Below, in pieces: positions 37,764 to 47,070 of a stretch of DNA of 64,000 nt. The translations under genes were made by a program, and so were the position numbers. The stretch lies in the NCBI RefSeq assembly GCF_003287935.1, contig NZ_CP030287.1:1054001-1118000 (forward strand), given 5' to 3'. Source of the DNA: Streptomyces sp. ICC1 (GTDB taxonomy: Bacteria > Actinomycetota > Actinomycetes > Streptomycetales > Streptomycetaceae). Each line of letters opens with the position of its first letter. The first letter of the stretch is position 1. The notes under the pieces are model-generated. The model was not told the origin of the DNA, did not search any database, and was given only the letters and a program-made list of their open reading frames with translations.

Positions 37764-40061
37764 ATGAGCAGCAGCACCGTGCACGACGGACCCATAGCGG
37801 GAGCAGCGGCGGCAGCGGCCGCCGGCCCCGCCGAGGTCGAGCTGACCATCGGCGGGATGACCTGCGCCTCCTGCGCGGCCCGCATCGAGAAGAAGCTGAA
37901 CCGGATGGACGGGGTCACCGCCTCGGTGAACTACGCCACCGAGAAGGCCAAGGTGTCCTACGGCGGCGGAGTGCAGGTCTCCGACCTCATCGCGACCGTC
38001 GTCAAGACCGGCTACACCGCCGAGGAGCCCCCGCCCCCGGAGCCCGAGACCGGGCCCGAGCCGCAGGCCGCCGAGTCGCGGGAGGCACGGGACCCCGAGC
38101 TGGCCGCGCTGCGCGAGCGGCTCCTGGTCTCCGCCGCGCTCGCCCTGCCCGTCGTCCTGCTCGCGATGGTCCCGGCCCTGCAGTTCGACAACTGGCAGTG
38201 GCTCTCGCTCACCCTCGCCTCCCCCGTGGTCGTCTGGGGCGCCCTGCCCTTCCACAAGGCCGCCTGGACCAACGCCCGGCACGGCGCCGCCACCATGGAC
38301 ACCCTGGTCTCCGTCGGCACGCTGGCCGCCTTCACCTGGTCGCTGTGGGCCCTGTTCTTCGGCCACGCCGGGATGCCCGGCATGCGGCACGGATTCGACC
38401 TCACCGGCTCGCGCGCCGACGGCTCCTCGGCGATCTACCTGGAGGTGGCGGCCGGGGTCGTCGCCTTCATCCTGCTCGGCCGCTACCTCGAGGCCCGCTC
38501 GAAGCGGAAGGCCGGCGCGGCCCTCAAGGCCCTGATGCGCCTCGGCGCCAAGGACGTGGCCGTACTGCGCGGCGGCGCCGAGGTGCGCGTCCCCGTGGGC
38601 TCGCTCGCCGTCGGCGACCGGTTCGTCGTCCGGCCCGGCGAGAAGATCGCCACCGACGGCACCGTCGTCGAGGGCAGCTCCGCCGTGGACGCCTCCATGC
38701 TGACCGGCGAGTCCGTCCCCGTCGAGGTCGCCGTGGGCGACACCGTCACCGGCGCCACCGTGAACACGTCGGGCCGCCTGGTCGTCGAGGCCACCCGCGT
38801 CGGCTCCGACACCCAGCTCGCCCGGATGGCCCGGCTCGTCGAGGACGCGCAGAACGGCAAGGCCGAGGTGCAGCGCCTCGCCGACCGGATCTCCGGCGTC
38901 TTCGTGCCGATCGTCCTCCTCCTGGCCCTGGGCACCTGGGTGACCTGGATGCTGCTCACGGACGACCCGACGGCCGCCTTCACCGCCGCCGTGGCCGTCC
39001 TGATCATCGCCTGCCCGTGCGCCCTGGGCCTGGCCACCCCGACCGCGCTGATGGTCGGCACCGGGCGGGGCGCGCAGCTCGGCATCCTGATCAAGGGACC
39101 CGAGGTGCTGGAGTCCACCCGCCGCGTGGACACCGTCGTCCTGGACAAGACCGGGACCGTGACCACGGGCCGGATGACCCTGTCGGGCGTGCACGCCGCC
39201 GAGGGTGTGGACGAGACCGAACTGCTGCGGCTGGCCGGCGCCCTGGAGCACGCCTCCGAGCACCCGATCGCCCGCGCCATCGCCACGGGAGCCGCGGGGC
39301 GGGCCGGGGAACTGCCCGTACCCGAGGGGTTCGAGAACGTCGCCGGCCTCGGCGTCCAGGGCGTGGTCGACGGCCATGCCGTGCTGGTGGGCCGCGAGAA
39401 GCTGCTGGCCGACTGGTCGATCGCCCTGCCGGCCGCCCTCGCGGACGCCAAGGAAGCCGCCGAGGCCGCCGGCTCCACCGCCGTGCTGGTCGCCTGGGAC
39501 GGGGAGGCGCGCGGGGTGCTGACCGTGGCCGACGCGGTCAAGGAGACCAGCGCCGAGGCGGTGTCCCGGCTGCGGGCCCTGGGTCTGACCCCGGTCCTGC
39601 TGACCGGGGACAACAAGGCCGTCGCCGAGACGGTGGCCCGCGCGGTGGGCATCGACGAGGTCATCGCCGAGGTCCTCCCGCAGGACAAGGTGGACGTCGT
39701 ACGCCGCTTGCAGGCCGAGGGCCGTACGGTCGCCATGGTCGGCGACGGGGTCAACGACGCGGCCGCGCTGGCCCAGGCCGACCTGGGCCTGGCGATGGGC
39801 ACCGGGACCGACGCGGCGATCGAGGCCGCGGACCTGACCCTCGTACGGGGCGACCTGCGGGTCGCGGCGGACGCGATCCGGCTCTCCCGCCGGACCCTGG
39901 CCACCATCAAGGGCAACCTGTTCTGGGCCTTCGGCTACAACGTCGCGGCGCTGCCGCTGGCGGCCGCCGGACTGCTCAACCCGATGATCGCGGGGGCCGC
40001 GATGGCCTTCTCCTCGGTCTTCGTGGTGACCAACAGCCTGCGGCTGCGGTCCTTCCGCTAG
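37764..40061 (+). CDS. copA: Copper-exporting P1B-type ATPase (CopA)
   Basis: A 765-residue P-type ATPase. It has an N-terminal HMA domain with GMTCASC, about eight membrane helices including the ion site [12 protein letters not shown], the phosphorylation motif DKTGTVTTG, the HP motif EHPIARAI and the hinge [12 protein letters not shown]. It exports Cu(I) from the cytoplasm, fed by CopZ. Length and motif order are normal for bacterial CopA. TGGAG lies about ten bases before the ATG. Copper induction through the upstream operator is expected. Confidence 0.95.
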   Translation: MSSSTVHDGPIAGAAAAAAAGPAEVELTIGGMTCASCAARIEKKLNRMDGVTASVNYATEKAKVSYGGGVQVSDLIATVVKTGYTAEEPPPPEPETGPEPQAAESREARDPELAALRERLLVSAALALPVVLLAMVPALQFDNWQWLSLTLASPVVVWGALPFHKAAWTNARHGAATMDTLVSVGTLAAFTWSLWALFFGHAGMPGMRHGFDLTGSRADGSSAIYLEVAAGVVAFILLGRYLEARSKRKAGAALKALMRLGAKDVAVLRGGAEVRVPVGSLAVGDRFVVRPGEKIATDGTVVEGSSAVDASMLTGESVPVEVAVGDTVTGATVNTSGRLVVEATRVGSDTQLARMARLVEDAQNGKAEVQRLADRISGVFVPIVLLLALGTWVTWMLLTDDPTAAFTAAVAVLIIACPCALGLATPTALMVGTGRGAQLGILIKGPEVLESTRRVDTVVLDKTGTVTTGRMTLSGVHAAEGVDETELLRLAGALEHASEHPIARAIATGAAGRAGELPVPEGFENVAGLGVQGVVDGHAVLVGREKLLADWSIALPAALADAKEAAEAAGSTAVLVAWDGEARGVLTVADAVKETSAEAVSRLRALGLTPVLLTGDNKAVAETVARAVGIDEVIAEVLPQDKVDVVRRLQAEGRTVAMVGDGVNDAAALAQADLGLAMGTGTDAAIEAADLTLVRGDLRVAADAIRLSRRTLATIKGNLFWAFGYNVAALPLAAAGLLNPMIAGAAMAFSSVFVVTNSLRLRSFR

Positions 40062-40361
40062 TGGGCGCCCTTCGCGGGTCCCACACGATTCCTTCACACG
40101 AGACGCAGATCACAGCGATCGCAACGTAACCATCGGGCAGGCCCGTGGGTCTAATGGGGCGATGCCAGGAACGTCTGGGGGGCGTTCTCGGGGGTCTTGG
40201 GGGACGCCTGCGGCATCGGCCGGCCGGGACGCGTGCCCTGGGGAAGCTCTGAGCGGCCCTCCCGACCCGTACGGGTCCCGGCAGACACCCGACGGAGCGC
40301 GCCCCGCGCGCTCCACACAGACACCCGGTCCGGGTCCCGTGGGGGGAATCCGTTCCGGGGC

Positions 40362-40419
40362 AAGGAAAGCGCCCCGACCTTCGACCCGTGGGGGGATCGA
40401 TGGCGGGGCGCTTTTCCTT
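40362..40419. terminator. Hairpin between copA and citrate synthase
   Basis: A 15-base stem (40362-40376 with 40404-40419, one bulged base) whose right side ends in CTTTTCCTT, so on the plus strand it resembles a terminator with a short T-rich tail for copA. The rest of the 420-base gap (40062-40481) has no gene I can support. Confidence 0.65.
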
Positions 40420-40441
40420 GTGAGGCCGCGGATGCGCGGTC

Positions 40442-40467
40442 CCGCGGCGCCGGGGGGGGCGCCGCGG
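40442..40467 (-). terminator. Hairpin just downstream of citrate synthase
   Basis: A perfect 10-base GC stem (40442-40451 with 40458-40467) around a six-base homopolymer loop, 15 bases beyond the minus-strand gltA stop. Likely a GC-type terminator for gltA. Confidence 0.75.
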
Positions 40468-40481
40468 CGGGGAGACTCGGG

Positions 40482-41771
40482 TCAGCGGTTCTCGACCGGG
40501 ACGAAGTCGCGCAGGACCTCGCCGGTGTAGATCTGGCGCGGACGGCCGATGCGGGAGCCGGGCTCCTTGATCATCTCGTGCCACTGGGCGATCCAGCCGG
40601 GCAGCCGGCCGATCGCGAAGAGCACGGTGAACATCTCGGTCGGGAAGCCCATGGCCCGGTAGATCAGACCGGTGTAGAAGTCCACGTTCGGGTAGAGGTT
40701 GCGCTCGACGAAGTAGTCGTCGGCCAGCGCGTGCTCTTCCAGCTTGAGCGCGATGTCGAGCAGCTCGTCGTCCTTGCCGAGCGCCGAGAGGACGTCGTGC
40801 GCCGCAGCCTTGATGATCTTCGCCCGGGGGTCGAAGCTCTTGTAGACGCGGTGTCCGAAGCCCATGAGGCGGACGCCGTCTTCCTTGTTCTTCACCTTGC
40901 GGATGAAGGCGTCGACATCGCCGCCGTCGTTCTTGATGCCCTCGAGCATCTCGAGGACGGACTGGTTGGCGCCACCGTGCAGCGGGCCCCACAGGGCCGA
41001 GATGCCGGCGGAGATCGAGGCGAACATGTTCGCCTGCGAGGAGCCGACCAGGCGCACGGTGGAGGTCGAGCAGTTCTGCTCGTGGTCCGCGTGCAGGATC
41101 AGCAGCTTGTCGAGCGCCGCGACCACGACCGGGTCCAGGTCGTACTCCTGGGCCGGCACGGAGAAGACCATGCGCAGGAAGTTCTCGGTGTAGCCGAGGT
41201 CGTTGCGCGGGTAGACCACCGGGTGGCCGACCGACTTCTTGTACGCGTACGCCGCGATCGTCGGGAGCTTGGCCAGCAGCCGGATCGTCGAGAGGTGGCG
41301 CTGCTTCTCGTCGAACGGGTTGTGGCTGTCCTGGTAGAACGTCGACAGCGCGCTGACCACGGAGGAGAGCATCGCCATCGGGTGCGCGTCACGCGGGAAG
41401 CCGTCGTAGAACCGCTTGACGTCCTCGTGCAGCAGCGTGTGCTGGGTGATCTCGTTGCGGAACGACGCGAGCTGGTCGACGGTCGGCAGCTCCCCGTTGA
41501 TCAGCAGGTAGGCGACCTCGATGAAGGTCGAGCGCTCCGCCAGCTGCTCGATCGGGTACCCGCGGTAGCGCAGGATGCCCCGCTCACCGTCGAGGTAGGT
41601 AATGGCGGACTTATAGGCGGCGGTGTTTCCGTAGCCGCTGTCCAGGGTGACCAGCCCGGTCTGAGCCCGGAGCTTCGCGATGTCGAAGCCCTGGTCGCCA
41701 ACGGTGCTCTCGACCACCGGGTAGGTGTATTCACCGTCCGCGTACCGCAGTACTACAGAGTTGTCGCTCAC
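40482..41771 (-). CDS. gltA: Citrate synthase
   Basis: A 429-residue type II citrate synthase: condenses acetyl-CoA and oxaloacetate at the entry to the TCA cycle. Catalytic regions are visible as HADHEQNCSTSTVR, GPLHGGANQ and MGFGHRVYKSFDPR. The start is a GTG at 41771 (protein MSDNSVVLRY...), chosen because GAGGG lies six bases upstream and upstream codons do not look like citrate synthase. Single gene with hairpins on its 3' side. Confidence 0.96.
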   Translation of the reverse strand: MSDNSVVLRYADGEYTYPVVESTVGDQGFDIAKLRAQTGLVTLDSGYGNTAAYKSAITYLDGERGILRYRGYPIEQLAERSTFIEVAYLLINGELPTVDQLASFRNEITQHTLLHEDVKRFYDGFPRDAHPMAMLSSVVSALSTFYQDSHNPFDEKQRHLSTIRLLAKLPTIAAYAYKKSVGHPVVYPRNDLGYTENFLRMVFSVPAQEYDLDPVVVAALDKLLILHADHEQNCSTSTVRLVGSSQANMFASISAGISALWGPLHGGANQSVLEMLEGIKNDGGDVDAFIRKVKNKEDGVRLMGFGHRVYKSFDPRAKIIKAAAHDVLSALGKDDELLDIALKLEEHALADDYFVERNLYPNVDFYTGLIYRAMGFPTEMFTVLFAIGRLPGWIAQWHEMIKEPGSRIGRPRQIYTGEVLRDFVPVENR

Positions 41772-41954
41772 GTCATCCCTCACCGACGTAGTGCCTCTTC
41801 TTCGAGGTGCCCTGACTGCCTCTACCTTCCCCCATTTGGCACAGGTGAGTGCACTCGGGGTCGGGGTTTGGTGTTTTTGACGGCACTGAGTGCCTTCAAG
41901 CTGCTCATCCTGCCCCCTCGGCACCGGTGCCGGATACCCCAAATGATCGATCAT

Positions 41955-44198
41955 CTAGGTGATGTTTCCCACCGGTATGCGTCCCGAGAGCCGAGCGGCG
42001 ACGGCTGTGTACCTCCTGCCTGCGGAAACCGTACGCACCGCCTGGGCAAGGGCTTTGCGGGACCCGACGAGGACGACCAGTTTCTTCGCCCTGGTCACCG
42101 CCGTGTAGAGCAGATTTCGCTGGAGCATCATCCAAGCCCCGGTGGTGACGGGGATCACGACGGCCGGGTATTCGCTCCCCTGGGAGCGGTGGATGGTGAC
42201 GGCGTACGCGTGGGCGAGCTCATCGAGCTCGCCGAACTCGTAGGCCACTTCCTCGTCTTCGTCCGTGCGCACCGTCAGGCGCTGTTCGTCCAGGTCGAGG
42301 CCGGTGACCACGCCGACGGTGCCGTTGAAGACGCCGTTGGCGCCCTTGTCGTAGTTGTTGCGGATCTGGGTGACCTTGTCGCCCACCCGGAAGACGCGGC
42401 CGCCGAACCGTTTCTCGGGCAGGTTCGGCCGGGCGGGGGTGATGGCCTGCTGGAGCAGGCCGTTGAGGTTCCCCGCGCCGGCCGGGCCCCGGTGCATGGG
42501 GGCGAGGACCTGGATGTCGCGCCGCGGGTCGAGCCCGAATCTGGCCGGAATACGTCGTGCGGCGACGTCGACGGCGAGCTTTCCGGCCTCTTCGGTGTCC
42601 TCTTCGGGGAAGAGGAAGAAGTCGGGCAGCCCGTCGGTGATCGGCGGCAGGCCGGTGTTGATCCGGTGGGCGTTGGTGACCACGCCGGACTGCTGGGCCT
42701 GGCGGAAGATGGTGGTCAGCCGGACGGCGGGGACCGGCCCGCCCTCGGCGAGGAGATCGCGCAGCACCTCCCCCGCGCCGACCGAGGGCAGCTGGTCCAC
42801 GTCCCCGACGAGCAGCAGGTGGGCGCCTGGTGCCACGGCCTTGACCAGCTTGTTCGCCAGCAGCAGGTCGAGCATCGAGGCCTCGTCGACGACGACGAGG
42901 TCCGCGTCGAGCGGCCGCTCCCGGTCGTACGCCGCGTCCCCGCCGGGTTTGAGTTCCAGCAGCCGGTGGACGGTGGAGGCCTCGGCCCCCGTGAGCTCGG
43001 CCAGCCGCTTCGCCGCGCGGCCGGTGGGGGCGGCGAGCACCACCTTGGCCTTCTTGGCGCGGGCCAGCTCCACGATCGAGCGGACGGTGAAGGACTTGCC
43101 GCAGCCCGGCCCGCCCGTGAGGACCGCGACCCGGCGGGTGAGGGCGAGACGGACCGCGTCCCGCTGCCCGGGGGCCAGTTTCGCGCCGGTCCGGCCGGCG
43201 AGCCAGCCCAGGGCCTTGTCCCAGTCCACGTCCTGGAAGGCCGGCATCCGGTCCTCCTCCGTGTTCAGGAGCCGGCGCACCTGGCCGACCAGGGACAGCT
43301 CGGCGCGGTGGAACGGCACCAGGTACACCGCGGTGAGGTCCGGTCCGCCCGCCGGATCCGGTACGGATTCCCGTACGACCCCTTCGGGATCGGCGGCGAG
43401 CTCGGCCAGGCAGTCGATGACCAGCCCGGTGTCCACCTGGAGCAGCTTGACCCCGTCGGAGATGAGCCGGTCCTCGGGCAGGAAGCAGTGCCCCTGGTCG
43501 GTGGACTGGGACAGGGCGTACTGGAGGCCCGCCTTGACCCGCTCGGGGCTGTCGTGCGGGATGCCGACGGCCTGCGCGATCCGGTCGGCGGTGAGGAAGC
43601 CGATGCCCCAGACGTCGGCGGCGAGCCGGTACGGCTGGTTCTTCACCACGGAGATGGAGGCGTCGGCGTACTTCTTGTAGATGCGGACCGCGATGGAGGT
43701 GGAGACGCCGACCCCCTGGAGGAAGACCATGACCTCCTTGATGGCCTTCTGCTCCTCCCAGGCGGCGCCGATCATCCTGGTCCGCTTGGGGCCGAGCCCG
43801 GGCACTTCGATCAGCCGCTTCGGCTGCTCCTCGATGACGTCCAGGGTGTCGGTGCCGAAGTGCTCCACGATCCGGTCGGCGATCTTCGGGCCGATGCCCT
43901 TGATCAGGCCGGAGCCCAGGTAGCGCCGGATGCCCTGGATGGTCGCGGGCAGCAGGGTCGTGTAGTTCTCGACGGTGAACTGCCTGCCGTACTGCGGGTG
44001 GGAGCCCCAACGGCCCTCCATGCGCAGCGATTCACCCGGCTGGGCCCCCAGCAGGGAGCCCACGACGGTGAGCAGATCGCCCGCGCCCCGGCCGGTGTCG
44101 ACCCGGGCGATCGTGTAGCCGCTCTCCTCATTGGCGTAGGTGATGCGCTCGAGCACCCCCTCGACCACTGCCGACGACACCGCCGCGTTGGTAGTCAT
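41955..44198 (-). CDS. RecD2-type ATP-dependent DNA helicase
   Basis: A 747-residue SF1B helicase of the RecD2 class (no RecB/RecC nearby). The N-terminal third has the RecD2-specific helix-hairpin-helix segments (YLGSGLIKGIGPKIADRIVE, VPGLGPKRTRMIG). The helicase core has Walker A TGGPGCGKSFT, Walker B VVVDEASMLD, LLVGDVDQLPS and the late motif AVTIHRSQGSEYPAVV. RecD2 unwinds DNA 5' to 3' and is linked to repair and replication-fork processing. The ATG at 44198 (MTTNAAVSS) is chosen over an upstream start that adds non-conserved residues. Confidence 0.93.
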   Translation of the reverse strand: MTTNAAVSSAVVEGVLERITYANEESGYTIARVDTGRGAGDLLTVVGSLLGAQPGESLRMEGRWGSHPQYGRQFTVENYTTLLPATIQGIRRYLGSGLIKGIGPKIADRIVEHFGTDTLDVIEEQPKRLIEVPGLGPKRTRMIGAAWEEQKAIKEVMVFLQGVGVSTSIAVRIYKKYADASISVVKNQPYRLAADVWGIGFLTADRIAQAVGIPHDSPERVKAGLQYALSQSTDQGHCFLPEDRLISDGVKLLQVDTGLVIDCLAELAADPEGVVRESVPDPAGGPDLTAVYLVPFHRAELSLVGQVRRLLNTEEDRMPAFQDVDWDKALGWLAGRTGAKLAPGQRDAVRLALTRRVAVLTGGPGCGKSFTVRSIVELARAKKAKVVLAAPTGRAAKRLAELTGAEASTVHRLLELKPGGDAAYDRERPLDADLVVVDEASMLDLLLANKLVKAVAPGAHLLLVGDVDQLPSVGAGEVLRDLLAEGGPVPAVRLTTIFRQAQQSGVVTNAHRINTGLPPITDGLPDFFLFPEEDTEEAGKLAVDVAARRIPARFGLDPRRDIQVLAPMHRGPAGAGNLNGLLQQAITPARPNLPEKRFGGRVFRVGDKVTQIRNNYDKGANGVFNGTVGVVTGLDLDEQRLTVRTDEDEEVAYEFGELDELAHAYAVTIHRSQGSEYPAVVIPVTTGAWMMLQRNLLYTAVTRAKKLVVLVGSRKALAQAVRTVSAGRRYTAVAARLSGRIPVGNIT

Positions 44199-44496
44199 GG
44201 CACGAAAGCTACCGTCCGGCGCCGACAGCCCGCGGCCCCTGTGGACAACTCCCGGACGGGCCCCGGAAACCAAAAGGAGGTCCGACCTTCCGGCCGGACC
44301 CCCTCACGGTTACCCCTCCCTCGTCGGACTTCCCGATCCCCCCAGATCCCTCCCCGGAAGTGCCGACGCACCATACGACCCGCGACCCCCGCCGGTGGTT
44401 GCACGCGGATGCACACCTTTACCTCTCCATTACCCAAGGGTGATCCCGGCGCGACCCAAGGTGCCGGTAAATCGCCACAGAAGTAGCGTTTCAGGC

Positions 44497-45102
44497 ATGA
44501 GCGAACCTTCATTCCAGGACGACGTGCTGAGCGAACTCGGCGACGACCGGCTGACCGAGATCGCCGGACTCCTCGGCACCGACGCCAACGGCGCCCGCGA
44601 CACCGTCACGGCCACCGTCGGTGCGATGACCGGCGACCTCCAGCAGAAGGCCGACGCCGATGACGACGACGGCAACGAGGTCCGCCAGGCCTTCGCCGAG
44701 GTGACCGAGGCCCCGCTGGAAGGCGTGGCCACCCTCGGCGGCGGCCTCGGCGGCATGCTCGGCGGCGGGATGATGGCCGGGGTCCTCGCCAAGGTCAGCA
44801 AGCCCGTGGCCAACGCCGTCTCCAAGAAGACGGGCATCCCCGCGCCCACCATCGCCCGCGTCATCGAGCTGCTGATCCCGGTGCTGCTGGCCGTCTTCGC
44901 CAAGCGCGCGGCGGGCCGGGGCGCGGGCGGCGGCGCGGCCCCGCAGGCCGGCGGCGCCGAATCGGCCATCCCCTCCCCCGGAGCGGTACCGGGCGCGGCA
45001 GGAGCCGCGGGCGCGGGCGGCGCGGCCGGCGCGGGCGCCCCGGCGGCCGGCGGCAGCCTCGGCGACCTGCTGGGCCAGATCCTCGGCGGCGGCAAGAAGT
45101 AG
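44497..45102 (+). CDS. DUF937-type protein with Gly/Ala-rich tail
   Basis: A 201-residue protein. Its first half is helical (DDVLSELGDDRLTEIAGLLG, VGAMTGDLQQKA) as in DUF937/YidB-like proteins. A Gly-rich segment (GGGLGGMLGGGMMAG) follows, then VIELLIPVLLAVFAKRA, then a low-complexity Ala/Gly/Pro tail ending GDLLGQILGGGKK, which resembles the repeated motif of that family. Function is not known. It stands alone on the plus strand; the 298 bases upstream hold only a short GGTCCG/CGGACC repeat. Confidence 0.8.
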   Translation: MSEPSFQDDVLSELGDDRLTEIAGLLGTDANGARDTVTATVGAMTGDLQQKADADDDDGNEVRQAFAEVTEAPLEGVATLGGGLGGMLGGGMMAGVLAKVSKPVANAVSKKTGIPAPTIARVIELLIPVLLAVFAKRAAGRGAGGGAAPQAGGAESAIPSPGAVPGAAGAAGAGGAAGAGAPAAGGSLGDLLGQILGGGKK

Positions 45103-45159
45103 TCCCGCCGGGCGGCCCCGGCGAGCAGCCGGGCGCCGCGCGTTCACCCGTACGGCCGA

Positions 45160-45200
45160 CGCGGCCCCGGTCCCGGTCCCGGTCCGGGACCGGGGCCGCG
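45160..45200. terminator. Bidirectional terminator between the DUF937 gene and the SnoaL-like gene
   Basis: A perfect 17-base stem (45160-45176 with 45184-45200) around a seven-base loop, made of CCGGTCCC blocks. It lies between two convergent genes and marks the 3' end of the large minus-strand unit to the right. Confidence 0.87.
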
Positions 45201-45272
45201 TCGAACGCGGTGGTCCGGGCCGCCCCCCGGCGGTCCGGACCCGACACGGAGCCGGACCCACCCGGCCCCGCG

Positions 45273-45647
45273 TCAGATCGCGGGACGGTAGAAGAACGTC
45301 TTGCGGTGCTCGATCCTGCCGTCGCGGACGAGGTAGGTGTCGGCGAAGGCCTCGTCCAGGGCCGTGCCGCTCTTGTCGGCGCCCCGGAAGCGGCCCCAGC
45401 AGGCGGCCGCGGCCAGCCCGCCGGTCACCTGGCTCACCTCGTGCGCGCCCGAGGTGATGATCCGCTCGTGCTCGTAGAAGCGGCGGATGCGCTCGAGGCC
45501 CTCCAGCGCGGGGTAGCCCGGTCGCTCGTAAACGGCGTCCGGCGAGAAGACCTCGCCGAGCCGGTCCCACGAGCGGGTGTCGATCACCTGGAACAGCCGG
45601 GCCACCAGAACGTCGGCGGTCACCGGTGCGGGGGACGTGGTTGTCAC
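45273..45647 (-). CDS. SnoaL/NTF2-like protein
   Basis: A 124-residue single-domain protein of the NTF2/SnoaL fold: a long first helix (VLVARLFQVIDTRSW), EVFSPDAVYERPGYPALEG, RIRRFYEHERII and the terminal strands DTYLVRDGRIEHRKTFFYRP. Members are cyclases, isomerases, dehydratases or mere binding proteins, so no reaction can be assigned. The start is GTG at 45647 with GGAG upstream. It is the last gene of the minus-strand unit, 130 bases after the aminotransferase, and may or may not belong to the pathway. Confidence 0.85.
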   Translation of the reverse strand: MTTTSPAPVTADVLVARLFQVIDTRSWDRLGEVFSPDAVYERPGYPALEGLERIRRFYEHERIITSGAHEVSQVTGGLAAAACWGRFRGADKSGTALDEAFADTYLVRDGRIEHRKTFFYRPAI

Positions 45648-45777
45648 GGCCTTGCTCCTTCAGGGGTGCGGACAGTGCGGGATGCGGACTGTGCGGATGC
45701 GCGCCGCGCGGGATGGACGCGGTGCGGTCGTGCGGACGGGGGTCACCCGTGGGTGGCGCGCGTGCGTGATCGGGCCG

Positions 45778-47070
45778 TCAGGAACCGTCGGCGAGCGCCT
45801 TCTCCCAGGCGTCGGCCAGCCGTGAGACGCCCTCCCGGCGCTGCGCCTCGTCCAGCGAGGCGAAGGACAGCCGCAGCACGCGCGAGCCGTCCTCCTCGAT
45901 GCAGAAGGGCGTACCGGGCACGATGGCCACGCCCCGCGCGAGCGCGTGCGCGTACAGCGCCTCGGAGCCGACCCGGGGGTCGGTCAGCCGGCACCAGAAG
46001 AAGAGGCCGCCGCGCGGCCGCTCGAAGTCCAGCCAGGGCAGGCGCTCGCGCAGCAGCGCCTCCATGTCCCGCGCCCGCCCGCCGTAGAGCGTGCGCAGTC
46101 CCGCCAGGTGGGCCGGCAGGAACTCCGGGTCCCCCAGCAGGTCGACGAGCAGGTACTGGCCGAAGGTGTTGGTCTGCAGGTCGCCGCACTGCTTGGCGGC
46201 GATCAGCTCCCCGATCAGATCGGCGGGCGCGACCAGGCCGGCCACCCGCAGGCCCGGGCAGACCGTCTTGGACAGGCTCATCAGCCGGACCACCCGGTCG
46301 CTGTGGACGTCGGTGGACGGCAGCCGGCCGCCCTCGAAGGCCAGGTCGCCGTACGGGTCGTCCTCGACCACCAGGAAGCCGTACCGCTCGGCCAGCGCGG
46401 CCAGGTGGCGGCGCCGCTCCGCGGAGAGGACCGCCCCGGTGGGGTTGTGGAAGTGCGGTACGACGTAGACCAGTTTGGGCCGGGCGCCGGCGGCCAGGCG
46501 CTCCTCCAGCACGTCGGTGCGCATGCCGTCCGCGTCCGCGGGCACCGGCAGCAGCCGGGCGCCGGCCCGCCGGAAGACCTGTACGGCGCCCAGGTAGCTG
46601 GGGTCGTCCAGCGCCACCTCGTCGCCCTCGTCGATGAGGGTCTGGGCGACGAGGTCGAGGCCCTGCTGGCTGCCGGCGGTGACCATCACCCGGTCGGGCG
46701 TGACGGGAGCGCCGGTCGCGGTGGCCCGCGCCGCGATCACCTCGAGCATCGGGGCGATGCCGTCCGTGGGGGCGTACTGGAGCGCCGGCACGGCGGAGCG
46801 GGCGAACAGCCGCTCGGTCGCCTCGGCGAGCCGGGCCACGGGGAAGCTGTCGGGCGCCGGGATGCCCCCGGCCATCGAGAGCACTCCGGGCGCGCCGGCG
46901 GCCGCCAGGATCCGGCTCACCGCGTCGGAGCGGCCCCAGCCGGTGCGGCGGGCGAGCAGTTCCCCGATGCCGCGGGCCGCCGGGGGCACCGTCGTCGCCG
47001 GGAGCGCCGTCATCGCCGGGAGCGCCGTCGTCGCCGTCGTGGCCGGGGTCGCCGGGGTCACGGGGGTCAC
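45778..47070 (-). CDS. Class I/II PLP-dependent aminotransferase
   Basis: A 430-residue fold-type I aminotransferase like 2-aminoadipate/aromatic transaminases of the MocR-related class but without a GntR domain. It has MAGGIPAPDSFP, VPHFHNPTGAVLS, VVEDDPYGDLAFEG, the PLP lysine in SLSKTVCPGLRVAG, and GLFFWCRL near the end. The first 35 residues are Thr/Ala/Pro repeats and are probably not part of the fold. The start is GTG at 47070, overlapping the transporter stop as GTGA. As part of the HypEF-containing unit it probably supplies or modifies an amino acid building block. Confidence 0.9.
   Translation of the reverse strand: MTPVTPATPATTATTALPAMTALPATTVPPAARGIGELLARRTGWGRSDAVSRILAAAGAPGVLSMAGGIPAPDSFPVARLAEATERLFARSAVPALQYAPTDGIAPMLEVIAARATATGAPVTPDRVMVTAGSQQGLDLVAQTLIDEGDEVALDDPSYLGAVQVFRRAGARLLPVPADADGMRTDVLEERLAAGARPKLVYVVPHFHNPTGAVLSAERRRHLAALAERYGFLVVEDDPYGDLAFEGGRLPSTDVHSDRVVRLMSLSKTVCPGLRVAGLVAPADLIGELIAAKQCGDLQTNTFGQYLLVDLLGDPEFLPAHLAGLRTLYGGRARDMEALLRERLPWLDFERPRGGLFFWCRLTDPRVGSEALYAHALARGVAIVPGTPFCIEEDGSRVLRLSFASLDEAQRREGVSRLADAWEKALADGS

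Noticed and set aside
40062..40361. A small gene between copA and citrate synthase
   Set aside because: Frames here are short and Pro/Arg/Gly-rich, lack a ribosome site and overlap hairpins.
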